NCBI RefSeq assembly: GCF_900700375.1
Contig: NC_041724.1
Span: 11,558,204 to 11,622,203 of the forward strand
Direction of reading: 5' to 3'
DNA: 64,000 nt
From: Denticeps clupeoides
Taxonomy: Eukaryota > Chordata > Actinopteri > Clupeiformes > Denticipitidae
The notes under the pieces are model-generated. The model ran no database searches and was not told the origin of the DNA. It saw only the letters and a program-made list of their open reading frames with translations. The translations under genes and the position numbers were made by a program. Numbering within the stretch: the stretch's first letter is position 1; each line of letters begins with the position of its first letter. Positions 22,561 to 32,786 of this stretch are shown here, piece by piece.

Positions 22561-22864
22561 TCTTAATTTCGGCTCACTTTTGGACATTTTATCCATAAAC
22601 AGATTGAAATTTCTTTTTTTTTTTATCTTATTGTGTTATATAGTTGTTCTATCTTTTGTTTTTCCACTCTTATCTTATTAATGCAAATCTCCTACTTGTG
22701 GGACTAATATAGATTTATCTTGTCCATTAAACCACAGTATCCTTTTATGGATGCACGAACAATAAGAAGTGCAGCATTAAATACGATTTAAAGGGGGAAA
22801 CGCCTGTGTGGTGTGTGCAGCAAATGTTACAATAGCAGATGAATCCGCCCTTATCTGTCAGCCC

Positions 22865-23545
22865 AGGCCAACCAACTACTGGTTCAGTCCTAAGTAATCT
22901 CAAGACTGGACTACTGCAACTCCCTTCTAGCTGGTCTACCACTATGCACCATCCGACCTCTACAACTCATACAAAATGCAGCAGCACGACTGATCTTCAA
23001 CCTTCCCAAATTCTCCCACATCGCCCCTCTGCTACGCTCCCTCCACTGGCTCCCAGTAGCTGCACGCATCAGGTTCAAAATACTGATGCTGGCCTACAAA
23101 GCCAAACATGGAGTAGCACCATCCTACCTCACAGCCCTTATTACACCTCGCACTGCACCTCGTATACTCCGAGCCTCCAGTACTGCTCGCCTGGTCCCTC
23201 CATCTCTGAAGGTAAAAGGAAAACATTCATCTAGACTCTTCTCCGTCTTGGCCCCTCGGTGGTGGAATGAACTTCCCCTCGAGGTCAGAACAGCTCAGTC
23301 ACTGAGCACCTTCAAATGACAGCTCAAGACCTTCCTCTTTAAAGAATATTTAGATTAAATTGTAACTTTCTTATTGTCGAACTTGTGTACATTATCTACA
23401 ACACAGTGAATAAAAAGATTGTATTCATAGTTGGGGTCCTACTGAACCAGAATTGATCTCTTCATCGATGGTAACTTGAAAGCACGTTGTAAGTGGCTCT
23501 GGATAAGGGCGTCTGCCAAATGCCGTAAATGTAAATGTTAGGCTC
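22865..23545 (+). mobile_element. L2-clade LINE, 3' end of ORF2 and 3' tail
   Basis: The + strand encodes, with some frame damage, the typical C-terminal L2 ORF2 sequence: LDYCNSLLAGLP, then PLLRSLHWLPV, RIRFKILMLAYKAKHG, APSYLTALITPR, SSRLFSVLAPRWWNELP and TAQSLSTFK. The 3' tail (23483-23540) reads 'gtaagtggctctggataagg', then 'gcgtctgccaaatgccgtaa' and repeats of ATGTAA. The copy is 5'-truncated, as is usual for LINEs, and cannot move on its own. Its tail matches that of SINE family A. It sits on the opposite strand between the zinc-ribbon exons and the elf2 first exon. Confidence 0.92.
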
Positions 23546-23669
23546 ACTACTGTATCAGCTGAATTGAACTGAATTGAGCTGTGACAAATACGATCATGAT
23601 TTAAACGTGCATGTCGATGAAAAACTACATTTATGACCGTTCTTCTTGTTATTAATTTCAGTCACTTAC

Positions 23670-24420
23670 TAAAGGTATGGAAGTCTTCAGCTGGACAAAC
23701 GTACACTGTGATGCGTTGGTACGCCTTTCCCATGGCCTCCTTGAAATGTTTGAGAGTGAACGCTGTTTCTGTTCCCGGTATGTTGACTATCCTTGTTCCG
23801 TCAGGGTAGAGCAGAAAGTACGAGCCACCTTGCAAATTCAACTCTTTCGTTTTTTCTACAGCGGCTTTGTGCAAGTGCTCAGCATCGAATTCTGGATTCA
23901 CCTCAAGGGTGAGGGCTGTTCCTCTCACAGGCCTCAGAGCTCCATCGCTCAGTCGCATAAGGGCCACTGAAATCTACAGAGAAACCAAGGTGAGGGCTAC
24001 TGTCAATAGGTTCACTGACAAGAGAAATATACAGTGGAATTAACTATTGGACAATTATTAATCTTGACCAACAAAAAGAGCTACCTTCACACTGATCTTT
24101 TTCTGTCCATCTTTTTTCTTTCTTGACGCTCGTCTCTTCCATTTTAAAATCCGGAAATCGTGGAATGACTCCACTGCACATTTTACTGAGCTTCCTGGTT
24201 AAAATTTCATAAAGTACATATATCACAGTTTAATAATGTTGTTCGAACATGGTGTATTCAAATTATACTGTCTCAGTCTCATTTAAAAATGAGACATGTT
24301 AGAAGTCGTACCTTCAGCTGTGTCTGTTTTATCAGGAGACAGGAACTTGATGTCTTTGCCACAAGCACTGCAAAATGCTGTTGGTGACTGCAGGCTGACT
24401 CCACAAAATTGACAATACAT
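23670..24420 (-). CDS. Zinc-ribbon protein exons, possibly an alternative 5' part of elf2
   Basis: Three - strand coding exons are supported: 24420-24312, 24194-24085 and 23973-23670 (at least 174 aa). The first begins [10 protein letters not shown] with a second pair CSAC (Cys 3, 6, 17, 20), a classic zinc ribbon. The second is basic ([16 protein letters not shown]). The third has [19 protein letters not shown], then [16 protein letters not shown] and [20 protein letters not shown] recall this pattern from unnamed fish proteins, some with HECT ubiquitin-ligase ends, but cannot confirm it. The last exon ends at a perfect donor (A/GTAAGT) in phase 1. If unspliced, the frame stops two codons later (TFSK). 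The next phase-compatible - strand exon is elf2 exon 2. No poly(A) signal was seen before it. Function is unknown. Confidence 0.65.
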
Positions 24421-24536
24421 TGTACTCTGCAATAATAAAGTATTATTAGGCAAATGCCCAGATTGGTGGATCTCTCCATTAAATACAGGGGACACATTTT
24501 GTTGTGTCACCGAGTGCTGTGCTTCACAAAAGATGG

Positions 24537-24805
24537 CGCAGTGGTAGCCTAGCAGTTAAGGAAGCAGCCCCTTAATCAGAAGGTTGCCGGTTCGAATCCC
24601 GATCTGCCAAGATGCCACTGAGGTGCCAGTGAGCAAAGCACTGTGCCCACACACTGGTCCCCGGGCGCCTGTCATGGCTGCCCACTGCTCACTAAAGGTG
24701 ATGGTTATAAGCAGAGGACACATTTCATTTTGTCGCTGTGCTGCAGTATTTCACAAGGACAATCGCTTCACTTTCACAATCACTTCGCTTCACGGGGCTG
24801 CAGCG
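24537..24805 (+). repeat. tRNA-derived SINE, family B, full length
   Basis: A box (TAGCCTAGCAGTTAAGG), B box (CCGGTTCGAATCCCG) and full body through 'gcgcctgtcatggctgccca' to the CACTTTCAC-type end. It lies antisense, just upstream of the zinc-ribbon start exon. Confidence 0.9.
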
Positions 24806-25029
24806 GCCTAATGTACAACAACTGTATTTGTAATTGTAATTATAAAAAGGGGGAAATAATAAGGCTTACGGCTTGTTTATCAATGTGCTCTGGAGTTGGG
24901 GGTCAGACCAACGTGATGTGACATTTTTATATATTTATATATTTTATATATTCTCAACGTGGTATATTTAAAAACTACTCAGCAGAAACTCGGCTGTGCT
25001 AAAAAAAAAATACTGTCAGTAAAACACAT

Positions 25030-25440
25030 TCTAAAAATTAATGGTAGACGTTTGAGAGTAACTCCTTCCGTCCACAGCTTCCGTCCGAGCTGAAGCCGCA
25101 GCCTCTTCACTGCGCCTGCGCGCACCGTCGTGCTGTAAACACGCACTCCGTCCATCGGACTCGAGCTGGGACGCAGCGTCCGTTAGCCCGCACATAAACA
25201 CGACACGGTGAATAACACTGCTCACTGTAACATCGTGGCACTGAAAAAAAAGGTTTTCTGGCGTCGGTGCTTCGCTTACTTCTCCCAACGCCGCGTATCC
25301 GTCCTCGGCAGCGATGAGACTCGTTTCCGTTGTGCGGAACTTCCGTTGTCGTGCGTCGCGCCTTTTTCCTTCGCGTTGGCCCTTCTGGGCCGCCGTACCG
25401 TCGCCTGAACGCGAGACGGGTCTTCATGTTTAACTTTTGG
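25030..25440 (-). promoter_or_regulatory. CpG-rich promoter-like region, probably of the zinc-ribbon transcript
   Basis: A sharp CpG-rich block (gcgcctgcgcgcaccgtcg, gtcgtgcgtcgcgcc and others) in AT-rich surroundings, about 0.6-1 kb upstream of the zinc-ribbon ATG on the - strand. A non-coding first exon here would splice to the acceptor at 24427. Open frames across it have no recognisable protein. Confidence 0.45.
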
Positions 25441-25569
25441 ATCGCTTTTCTATTAGACTCTTTAATGCATGATTTTTAAATTGCATTTTGAAGTTTTAAT
25501 TAAAAAGAAAATGCTAGTCCTGGTGCAGTGGTCGCATCAAGTGCTCCACAGAGATAGCAGCATCTGACC

Positions 25570-25765
25570 GGTCTGCATTCGAGGTTTGTACTAGTGTTTC
25601 TACTAGTGTACTAGTTAGTTTTAGTTAGGATAGTTTAGTTTAGTGTGTATATGCATATATATATTCATATATTTTTCTTTTTTCTGATTGCACTAAGGGG
25701 TCTGTGTGAAACATTATTTCAATACACAATATACTGTTTTTTTATACCAATTTTGAATCTTGATG
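25570..25765 (+). mobile_element. Non-LTR retrotransposon 3' end scrap
   Basis: GATTGCACTAAGGGGTCTG followed by AAACATTATTTCAATACAC and 'ataccaattttgaatctt' repeats the 3' end of the element at 38790-39372. Only the last ~100 bp align clearly. Confidence 0.65.
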
Positions 25766-26245
25766 CTGCGATGAAGCCTCACCATTCGAGACAATTGGAA
25801 TACACATGTTATATTGTGTGTAATTACTACTCCTCAGAGTTCCTGGATCCAGGCTTAAATGTGCAGGTGATCTTTTTTTTTGTTAGGCTAAAAACCCACA
25901 TTTATACATAAAACTCTGAATGACTATATATTTTGTGTGTCTGTTATTGTCAATTTTATTTAATTTTTCTTCAAACTCTTACATTGTTATTGTAAAAGCA
26001 CAACTGCTGTTGTTTTTAAACCTTCTCAGTGAATAAACTGACTTGACATATTGTGCTACATAAATAATCACATATGTGCATAATAAAATACTATTTTGTG
26101 TATTCCGTGTGAACATTTTTACAAAATGGAAGCATCATATGATATGGAAAGTCATGAATACTTGTGTAGCTTGGACAATGATGTACAGAAGAGGGGAGAT
26201 CTGTGTAAAGTATGGACTACTGGAGGATGGGGGGCACATCTTTTA

Positions 26246-26297
26246 TGGTATTTACATTTACAGCATTTATCAGACGCCCTTATCCAGAGCGACTTCT
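26246..26297 (-). repeat. SINE family A tail scrap
   Basis: Only the last ~50 bp of the family (the L2-like tail with TCTGGATAAGGGCGTCTG on the - strand) is present. Confidence 0.75.
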
Positions 26298-26824
26298 TGA
26301 TTGGAAGGAGGTGAAACAGGGTGACAGCATGACAACGTGACAGCATGACTGAAGGGACCTGAGATGAAAACCCTATCGTGTTCTTCACTTTTTTTTCTCT
26401 ATTCTTTAAATGCCAGGAGCCTTGGGGCGTCTGTTAAACGTAAATCTTTATTTTTGTTTTTAAAGCAGCTAAAGCACGTGGATTTTTTTCTTTTTCAAGA
26501 GACCCACTCCTTACCTGAAGATGTCCCAATCCCATGGGGGAAATGAAGTTTGGTTTTCTCATGGTTCTGAGAATTCTGCTGGTGTTCTTACTTTGACATT
26601 AAACTGTAATGGGGACGTTTTAGATATGAACACTAGATGTCGCATTCAGCCTCAGCATGAATTTATACCGCCGCCATATTTGGACGGGGTTCCAAGCTCA
26701 TTCACATACAGTTCTGTGACGGTACGAGCGAAGATTACGAAGTATTCATAAGGAAAAACGAAGGATTAAGGCATGACATTGCATAAGTTTATATAAGAGT
26801 TTATTAACATTATGCAATATTTAC

Positions 26825-27055
26825 AAAAACCGCTTCTCTATCAATTTATTCACTTATCGGCCGTAAACACGTGTCTGGCATTTGAAACGAAACGAGGCAA
26901 TAATCGCTTAATAAATTTGCCGGATTTTGGTCCTTTAATTCTGTATTCCAACTTGGCCCTGATGGACCTTCATTAAAAGGAGCGCCGCCCGATTCGCTTC
27001 GTCTATGGACGCGAACGAGTCAAGCCACAAATAAATTGATAGAGAAGCGTTTTTT
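26825..27055. mobile_element. MITE-like element with ~26-bp inverted ends
   Basis: AAAAACCGCTTCTCTATCAA... at 26825-26850 is repeated inverted at 27030-27055 (24 of 26 positions agree). The 231-bp unit has a non-coding middle with several CpGs in otherwise AT-rich DNA. It looks like a small non-autonomous DNA transposon; no clear target duplication was found, so family is unassigned. Confidence 0.55.
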
Positions 27056-28548
27056 AACATATAGCTAGACATACATGTAAATAAAAAAACGAGCACCAGT
27101 TCTGCACAGTAAATAATGCTAGATAAACCTAGAATTATAAAAAGAAGACATCAGGGCTATAAATATCTAATAATAATGTATAATAATAATAACGAATTTA
27201 TTCCCTCAACTGTAAATAGTTTATTAAATGTAAGTAGAATGTACAAACTGACCAGTCAGTTTTAATGGTTTTCTGCCACATATGAACTTTTTTTTTTGCA
27301 GATGATCACTACTACTACCACCAACAACTAATACCACATATTACACAACAGAAAAGGTGCAGGGGATAATGTACAGTGTGTAAATACTGAGCAGTGATTG
27401 GTTCATACCTGATTCAGGACATCAGAAAAATCAGGAGTTCTGTTTTGGCATACACCTTTAATTACAAAGACAGCAATTGTTGGTTTACGTTCACAGTATG
27501 TCAACTACAGGGCCAGCATCGTTCAACACCAAGCACCACCACTTCTATTCTTAAGCCAATAGCCTTTTCATAGTGAGCATTCAGAAATTGTAAAAGCTAA
27601 GAGTACCTTTTCCAATATCAAAGGGAAAAAACTGTGAAAACTAGGAGTGAGAAGTATTATATTGCAAAGTACTAAAGCTTTGGTGTAAAACCATAATCCA
27701 TAAATCTGCTATATAGCAAATGCATCACAGTTTCATGAACAAAACCTTATTTAATTTCAGCACAAATTGCATACTGTTGGCAGAAATGTCAGTTAGTTTA
27801 TTAATTTATATTATAAAAATATTTGACTTCATATTACTTTGATCTTACGGACAGGAAATTTTTTATTACACAGCTGTGTTTGAGGTAATTATATATTACT
27901 TGTACTTGCTGGTGTGTTTTGTGGCTTTAAATATGCTTCAGCATAGAAAGAGATGATAACTTGACATCTAAAAACAGAAAATAACACTGAAAAAAGTAAA
28001 GATTATAGGAGCACAGGCTTCAGAAGAAAAGTGAGGTAGTAACCATGTTTCTCTACACATGCTAGTAAAGACCTCTTATAATACAAACTAATGGAAGAAT
28101 ATCGTGGGAGATTATTGCAGGGTTTTTTAAGCTTGAATTGACTGTGAGCTGTAATGACTCAGAAGGTCAATGGCTAGCATGGCACTGGAGAAACATAGTC
28201 GAGAAAGTGAGGTCAGAAGTAAGGTAAACTACACTCCAGTTCCCTGGTGACCCTTTGCATTTTCCATATTCTGTTAATTTTTTTAGGGTCATTACAGTTC
28301 AGTCCCATTCAAGTAGGTGCGGCTCAGAAAGTTGTTTTTCCACCAAGATACGTACTTTATCAATTTTATGGAGTCTATTTCAAATGGGCAAGTAAGCCAC
28401 GACAATGACCATGAAAATTGGGACTAGTACAGATGTAGTTACAGGTGGCTCAGCATGTGACACTTCAAGTAAACTATATTTTTTTTTTTAAGCATTCAAT
28501 GGGATGAAAGGGATGAATGGCTTTATAGACCGAGATGAAGTACAGAAA

Positions 28549-28731
28549 TCAGACAGCAGGATTGCCTACATCTATTGTACATCCTAAGAGGCTCAGAGTG
28601 AGATTGCGGTAAATGGTGACGTTCTGGGCTGGGGTTGGAAGGCACATCTCTAATTCTTCTCCAGTTGCACGGTCACCAAAACCGGGTAAAACAATCCTTG
28701 TAGAAGAGCACACAGAATTTAAATGAGTCAC
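28549..28731 (-). other. Unassigned exon-like stretch on the - strand
   Basis: An acceptor-like TTCTACAAG precedes an open stretch reading IVLPGFGDRATGEELEMCL, then PTPAQNVTIYRNLTLSLLG, before a stop. About 130 bp further upstream another acceptor (TATCCTTAG at ~28884) opens a 50-bp segment ending at a donor-like TTAG/GTAAAA near 28834. They could be 3' exons following the mgarp repeat exon. The protein is not recognised and the exons may be untranslated or chance. Confidence 0.25.
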
Positions 28732-28738
28732 AATCAGT

Positions 28739-28745
<7 letters not shown>

Positions 28746-28770
<25 letters not shown>

Positions 28771-28771
28771 A
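28746..28771. repeat. (CA)n microsatellite
   Basis: About 13 CA units downstream of mgarp. Confidence 0.9.
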
Positions 28772-29171
28772 CTAATAGAACATTTGTGCTGAAATCACAA
28801 ATATAAAAGATTTTACCTAAGACACCACTTTTATTCCATTTGCATTCTAAGAAGCCGCCTCTTGTCCTAAGGATAAAAAGCAAAATAAGGACCATTTTTT
28901 CAAATGTACTACTGCATCTCAACAAAAATTAAATATACATTAAATTCTGATTTGTTTTCTTATTTAAATGTAGGTACACTTACAAGCCTTCAGCTTCTTA
29001 TACATCCTCATGTATTTAGCATATATATTCCTTTTGTATTGTAAATTTGAGATTATAGATTCCTGGGCTATCAGCCATTGTTAACAGCCTATAACATACA
29101 TTGAACAATATTTTAATATAATTATGAAAGTAATTGGTTGCTTCAGCTAAATATGGTCTAATCAAGTCAAG

Positions 29172-32100
29172 TCAAGTCAATTTACCTGTTACCTGGGCAA
29201 CTGGTTCAACATTATCATGGGCAGGGATGACCCTTCCAATCACGGGTGACACTCCCAGCACTCTGGGCTTCTTCTCTACTTTTGGGGAACCTTCAAGGAC
29301 CACAACAATGTACTCTGCTGTTGACTCTGTTGCTACTGGGGCCTCCTGTACAGAGGTTGGAGTTTCAGCTGCTGCCACATCAGTACTGGCTTCTGCAACT
29401 GCATCGGGTTCTGCTGCTTCTGCACAAACCTCAGGTGTCACCTCTGAAGCTGCTGTGGCCTCGGCTGCAACTTCTACAACCATGGGCGCAGATTCCTCGA
29501 TTGACGGCGGAACTGAAGCCTCCTCAGCCACTTCTGGGGCAGCTTCTGCGACTGGAACAACTGGAGCTTCTTCTGTGACCTCTTGAGCAACTGGTATGTC
29601 TTCTACTTCTACAGGAGAAACTGGAGCCTGCTCCACAACAGGAATTACTGGATCCTCCTCTGCCACAGGAACGACTGGAGCAACTGGAGCTTCATCCACA
29701 ACAGGAACAGATGAAGCTTCAACTACTTCTGGGGCAACAGGAGCTTCCTCAACAAGAACAACTGGAACTTCAACTACTTCTGGAGCAACTGGAGCTTCAT
29801 CCACAACAGGAACAGATGGAGCTTCAACTACTTCTGGGGCAACAGGAGCTTCCTCAACAAGAACAACTGGAACTTCAACTACTTCTGGAGCAACTGGAGC
29901 TTCATCCACAACAGGAACAGATGGAGCTTCAACTACTTCTGGGGCAACAGGAGCTTCCTCAACAAGAACTGGAACTTCTTCAGCTACTTCAGGGGCAAAT
30001 GGAGCTTCGTCGACTAATTCTGGAGCAACTGGAGTTTTCTCTGCCACTTCAGGAGGAACTTCTTCAGGCAGTACAGGAACTGTTTCCTTAACAACTGCTA
30101 AAGCAGCCAAGGTTTCTACCACCTGTTCCTCAACCACAACATCTGAAACATGGGCCTCTGATGGAAGTTTCTCCCCCTCAACCTCTTCAGCGGTTACTGG
30201 AGCAGACACTGCTTCCTCCACTGCCATTTGAGCTGCAGCTGCTGGCTCCACCACCACACTCTCTTTCACCTCCTCAACCATGAGAGGCTCTTCTTCAGGA
30301 GGAACTACAGGCACAGGCTCTGCCACTGAAGCTGCCGCCAGCTCCCCAGTCTCCACAGCGGCCAAAGCACTTTTGACTGCAGTGAGCAGGTCCGTCTGGG
30401 CCACTGCAACACAGAACCAACCAGCTGCCTATAACTTTCTTGGTGGAGCACAAAAACATTGAGATTTAGAAAGTGCTTTTTACTCATTTTCATCCAAGTA
30501 AATGTGTGGGTGAACCTAATGTTTCGCAAATCTAAAACCTTTGAATTATAGAACCTTTTTAGTTTGTGGATTTAATGCAGCATAACATACTGTTTCGGTG
30601 CTTTTAATACTGCATGCAGAGATGAAGCACAGGCATTAAACACAAAGTGATTAAATTATTACTCAAAAACTATAACAGGAAGACTCGTGCATCCAAAACC
30701 ATCTGATACAGAAATGCAGATCTGTTAAAGCTAATTTGAATTCATTTTAAATATGGAAAAAAATCTGGAGAGCTGACTAAATATAATTGAATAAACTGCA
30801 ATGAATGCGGTTTGAATATATTGAGGATAACAAGGTCTTTAAGAAGAAACTGCACTCATGCAACAGCGAGGTGTGTTTTGCTCATGCTGCATCCATGCAC
30901 TCTTGAAACAAAATAGGAAAGATGAATGTGTAATACATGAATGTTTGACCTTAGTTAGGCTTTACTGCCAAATATCACATGGAAAAGCACACACCAAAAC
31001 AACCCAAGGACACCAAGGTGTAAATACAGCACAATTTGCTGTCATTGTAATTGAATTGATGTGACGTAATATGTAGAAATTATACACAGAGGATAAGCGT
31101 TTGAGTTGTCAGTACTTTTTTTTTATTCAAATGTTTGAATTCCCTTGACCGCTGTACCTCATTAACACTACTACTTATGCCAGATAAGGAGCAGGTCACA
31201 CCACACAAAAATACTAGAGTTCCTTAACATTTGAGGTCGTTTACACAGCAGAAGCAGCAAATACACACAGTGTTACAGTCCACATGGCATGAGTAGAGGA
31301 TCATTTCTAGGTTTTAACTAATAAAATAAAAAATTAAGAAAAACTATAAATTACAGCAAACAGACATCTAGACCTGGAGATGGGTTAGGTTGCATTGGCG
31401 TGCACTAATTCACTGATATCTGGCAGAAGCGCATGTACATCTTAAGAAATGAGAGAGAAAACAAAACGCTGGCATTACAGATGAAGTGATGGTTATCGTG
31501 TAAAAACAAAGGATTTCCTCAACAAATGAGTTCCCTCAACATTTTTTTCAAGCAAGGGGCTTCACTGAGGAAGGCAGGTCACAGGGTGCAGGTCATCAAG
31601 CTCAGGTTTGTATACAGTGGATCAGGAACAGGTGACATGGGAGGGGACAGGAGTTGGTTCACAGTAACGGCCTGTTTTTCCTACAAGGCATGCTGTTCTG
31701 CTGATCCTTTATCTGCTTATGATGGGGTACAAGCTCTCCCCATTACTGTATTTTTTTAAGAAAACACACAGAATTTAGATTTTCATGCAACCATGGGCCT
31801 CTAGTGTTAAAGGACGTGTCAAAACACTACAATTGTTTTCTCAAGGGTCAGATAGATTTTATCTACACAAAACCAGGTTTGGGTTCTAAAAGCCTGAGTC
31901 ACTGAATGAGTTCCATGTTCTATGTGCAATGAGTAGGATCTGTGTGAAGGAGTTAATAGTCTCAGCAGGCCATGTAACTTCTCCCCATGTGCATCATTTT
32001 GTCTGTGCGTCAGTAGAAATGTGTGTGTGCTTGCAAATTAAAGTATGTTTCCGGCATCTGTGGATGTTTATATATTATTCATATATTAATATAAGTGCCT

Positions 32101-32706
32101 CTTCCCTCAGGCCTCGCTGGCCTCAGATGGACCCGTACCGTTGCTCTCTCCTGCAGGTTCCTCCATGGCCTCAGCCAGCGCCGCCTCCACCCCCTCCGGT
32201 TCGGCTGCGAGAGCCGGCGCCTCAAAGGCCTCTGCCGCCGCCTCCACCTCCTTCACCACCTTCTCCACCTCCTCATGCGCGGTCTCCACCACGACTTCAG
32301 ACACCTCAGCAACAGCTTCAACCGTCTCGACAGCGGCTTCGGCGACCGTCTCCGCCACAACCTCTACAGGGGCAGCTTCTTCCTCAACAGCCAAGACCTC
32401 TGCCTCCAGATCGCCGGCCTCTGCAGCAGACTCATCTGAGACAGAAAAAAGAAGCTAAGTTATACATGGGAAAAACAAACGAGCTTCATGGGCAATGACC
32501 ATGACGACAACATGCACGCACGTCCACAATCGCCATAATACTTTCAACATTTTAAAGGTCTCTAGTAGTTTCATTTGGCATTTAGGATGCTCCTATTGCA
32601 GAATAATTATATTTTAAATGAAGAGGACATTACGAAACAGAAATACTCTATAGATACTCTAAAAATATAATTCTGCCCCCTAAAACTGTAGTCCTTAATG
32701 AGCATC

Positions 32707-32786
<80 letters not shown>

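Larger units (their letters stand above)
25441..29170. other. Intergenic DNA between the zinc-ribbon promoter and the end of mgarp
   Basis: AT-rich DNA containing a LINE 3' scrap (25570-25765), a family A SINE scrap (26246-26297), a MITE-like inverted-repeat unit (26825-27055), a CA run (28746-28771) and two - strand exon-like stretches (28549-28731 and 28834-28883) that could be 3' exons of mgarp. No complete gene is visible. Confidence 0.55.

Noticed and set aside
24537-24620. Apparent tRNA gene
   Set aside because: It is the head of SINE family B, present in more than ten copies in the window.
29134-30231. Long + strand frames rich in Ser/Thr/Gly and in Leu/Gln opposite mgarp
   Set aside because: They are mirror frames of the repetitive mgarp exon on the - strand. 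Repeat-rich coding DNA keeps several frames open.
31929-32498. 189-aa proline-rich + strand frame
   Set aside because: It is antisense to the Glu/Ala-rich mgarp exon 4 (CCN/GGN complement) and has no splice or start support.
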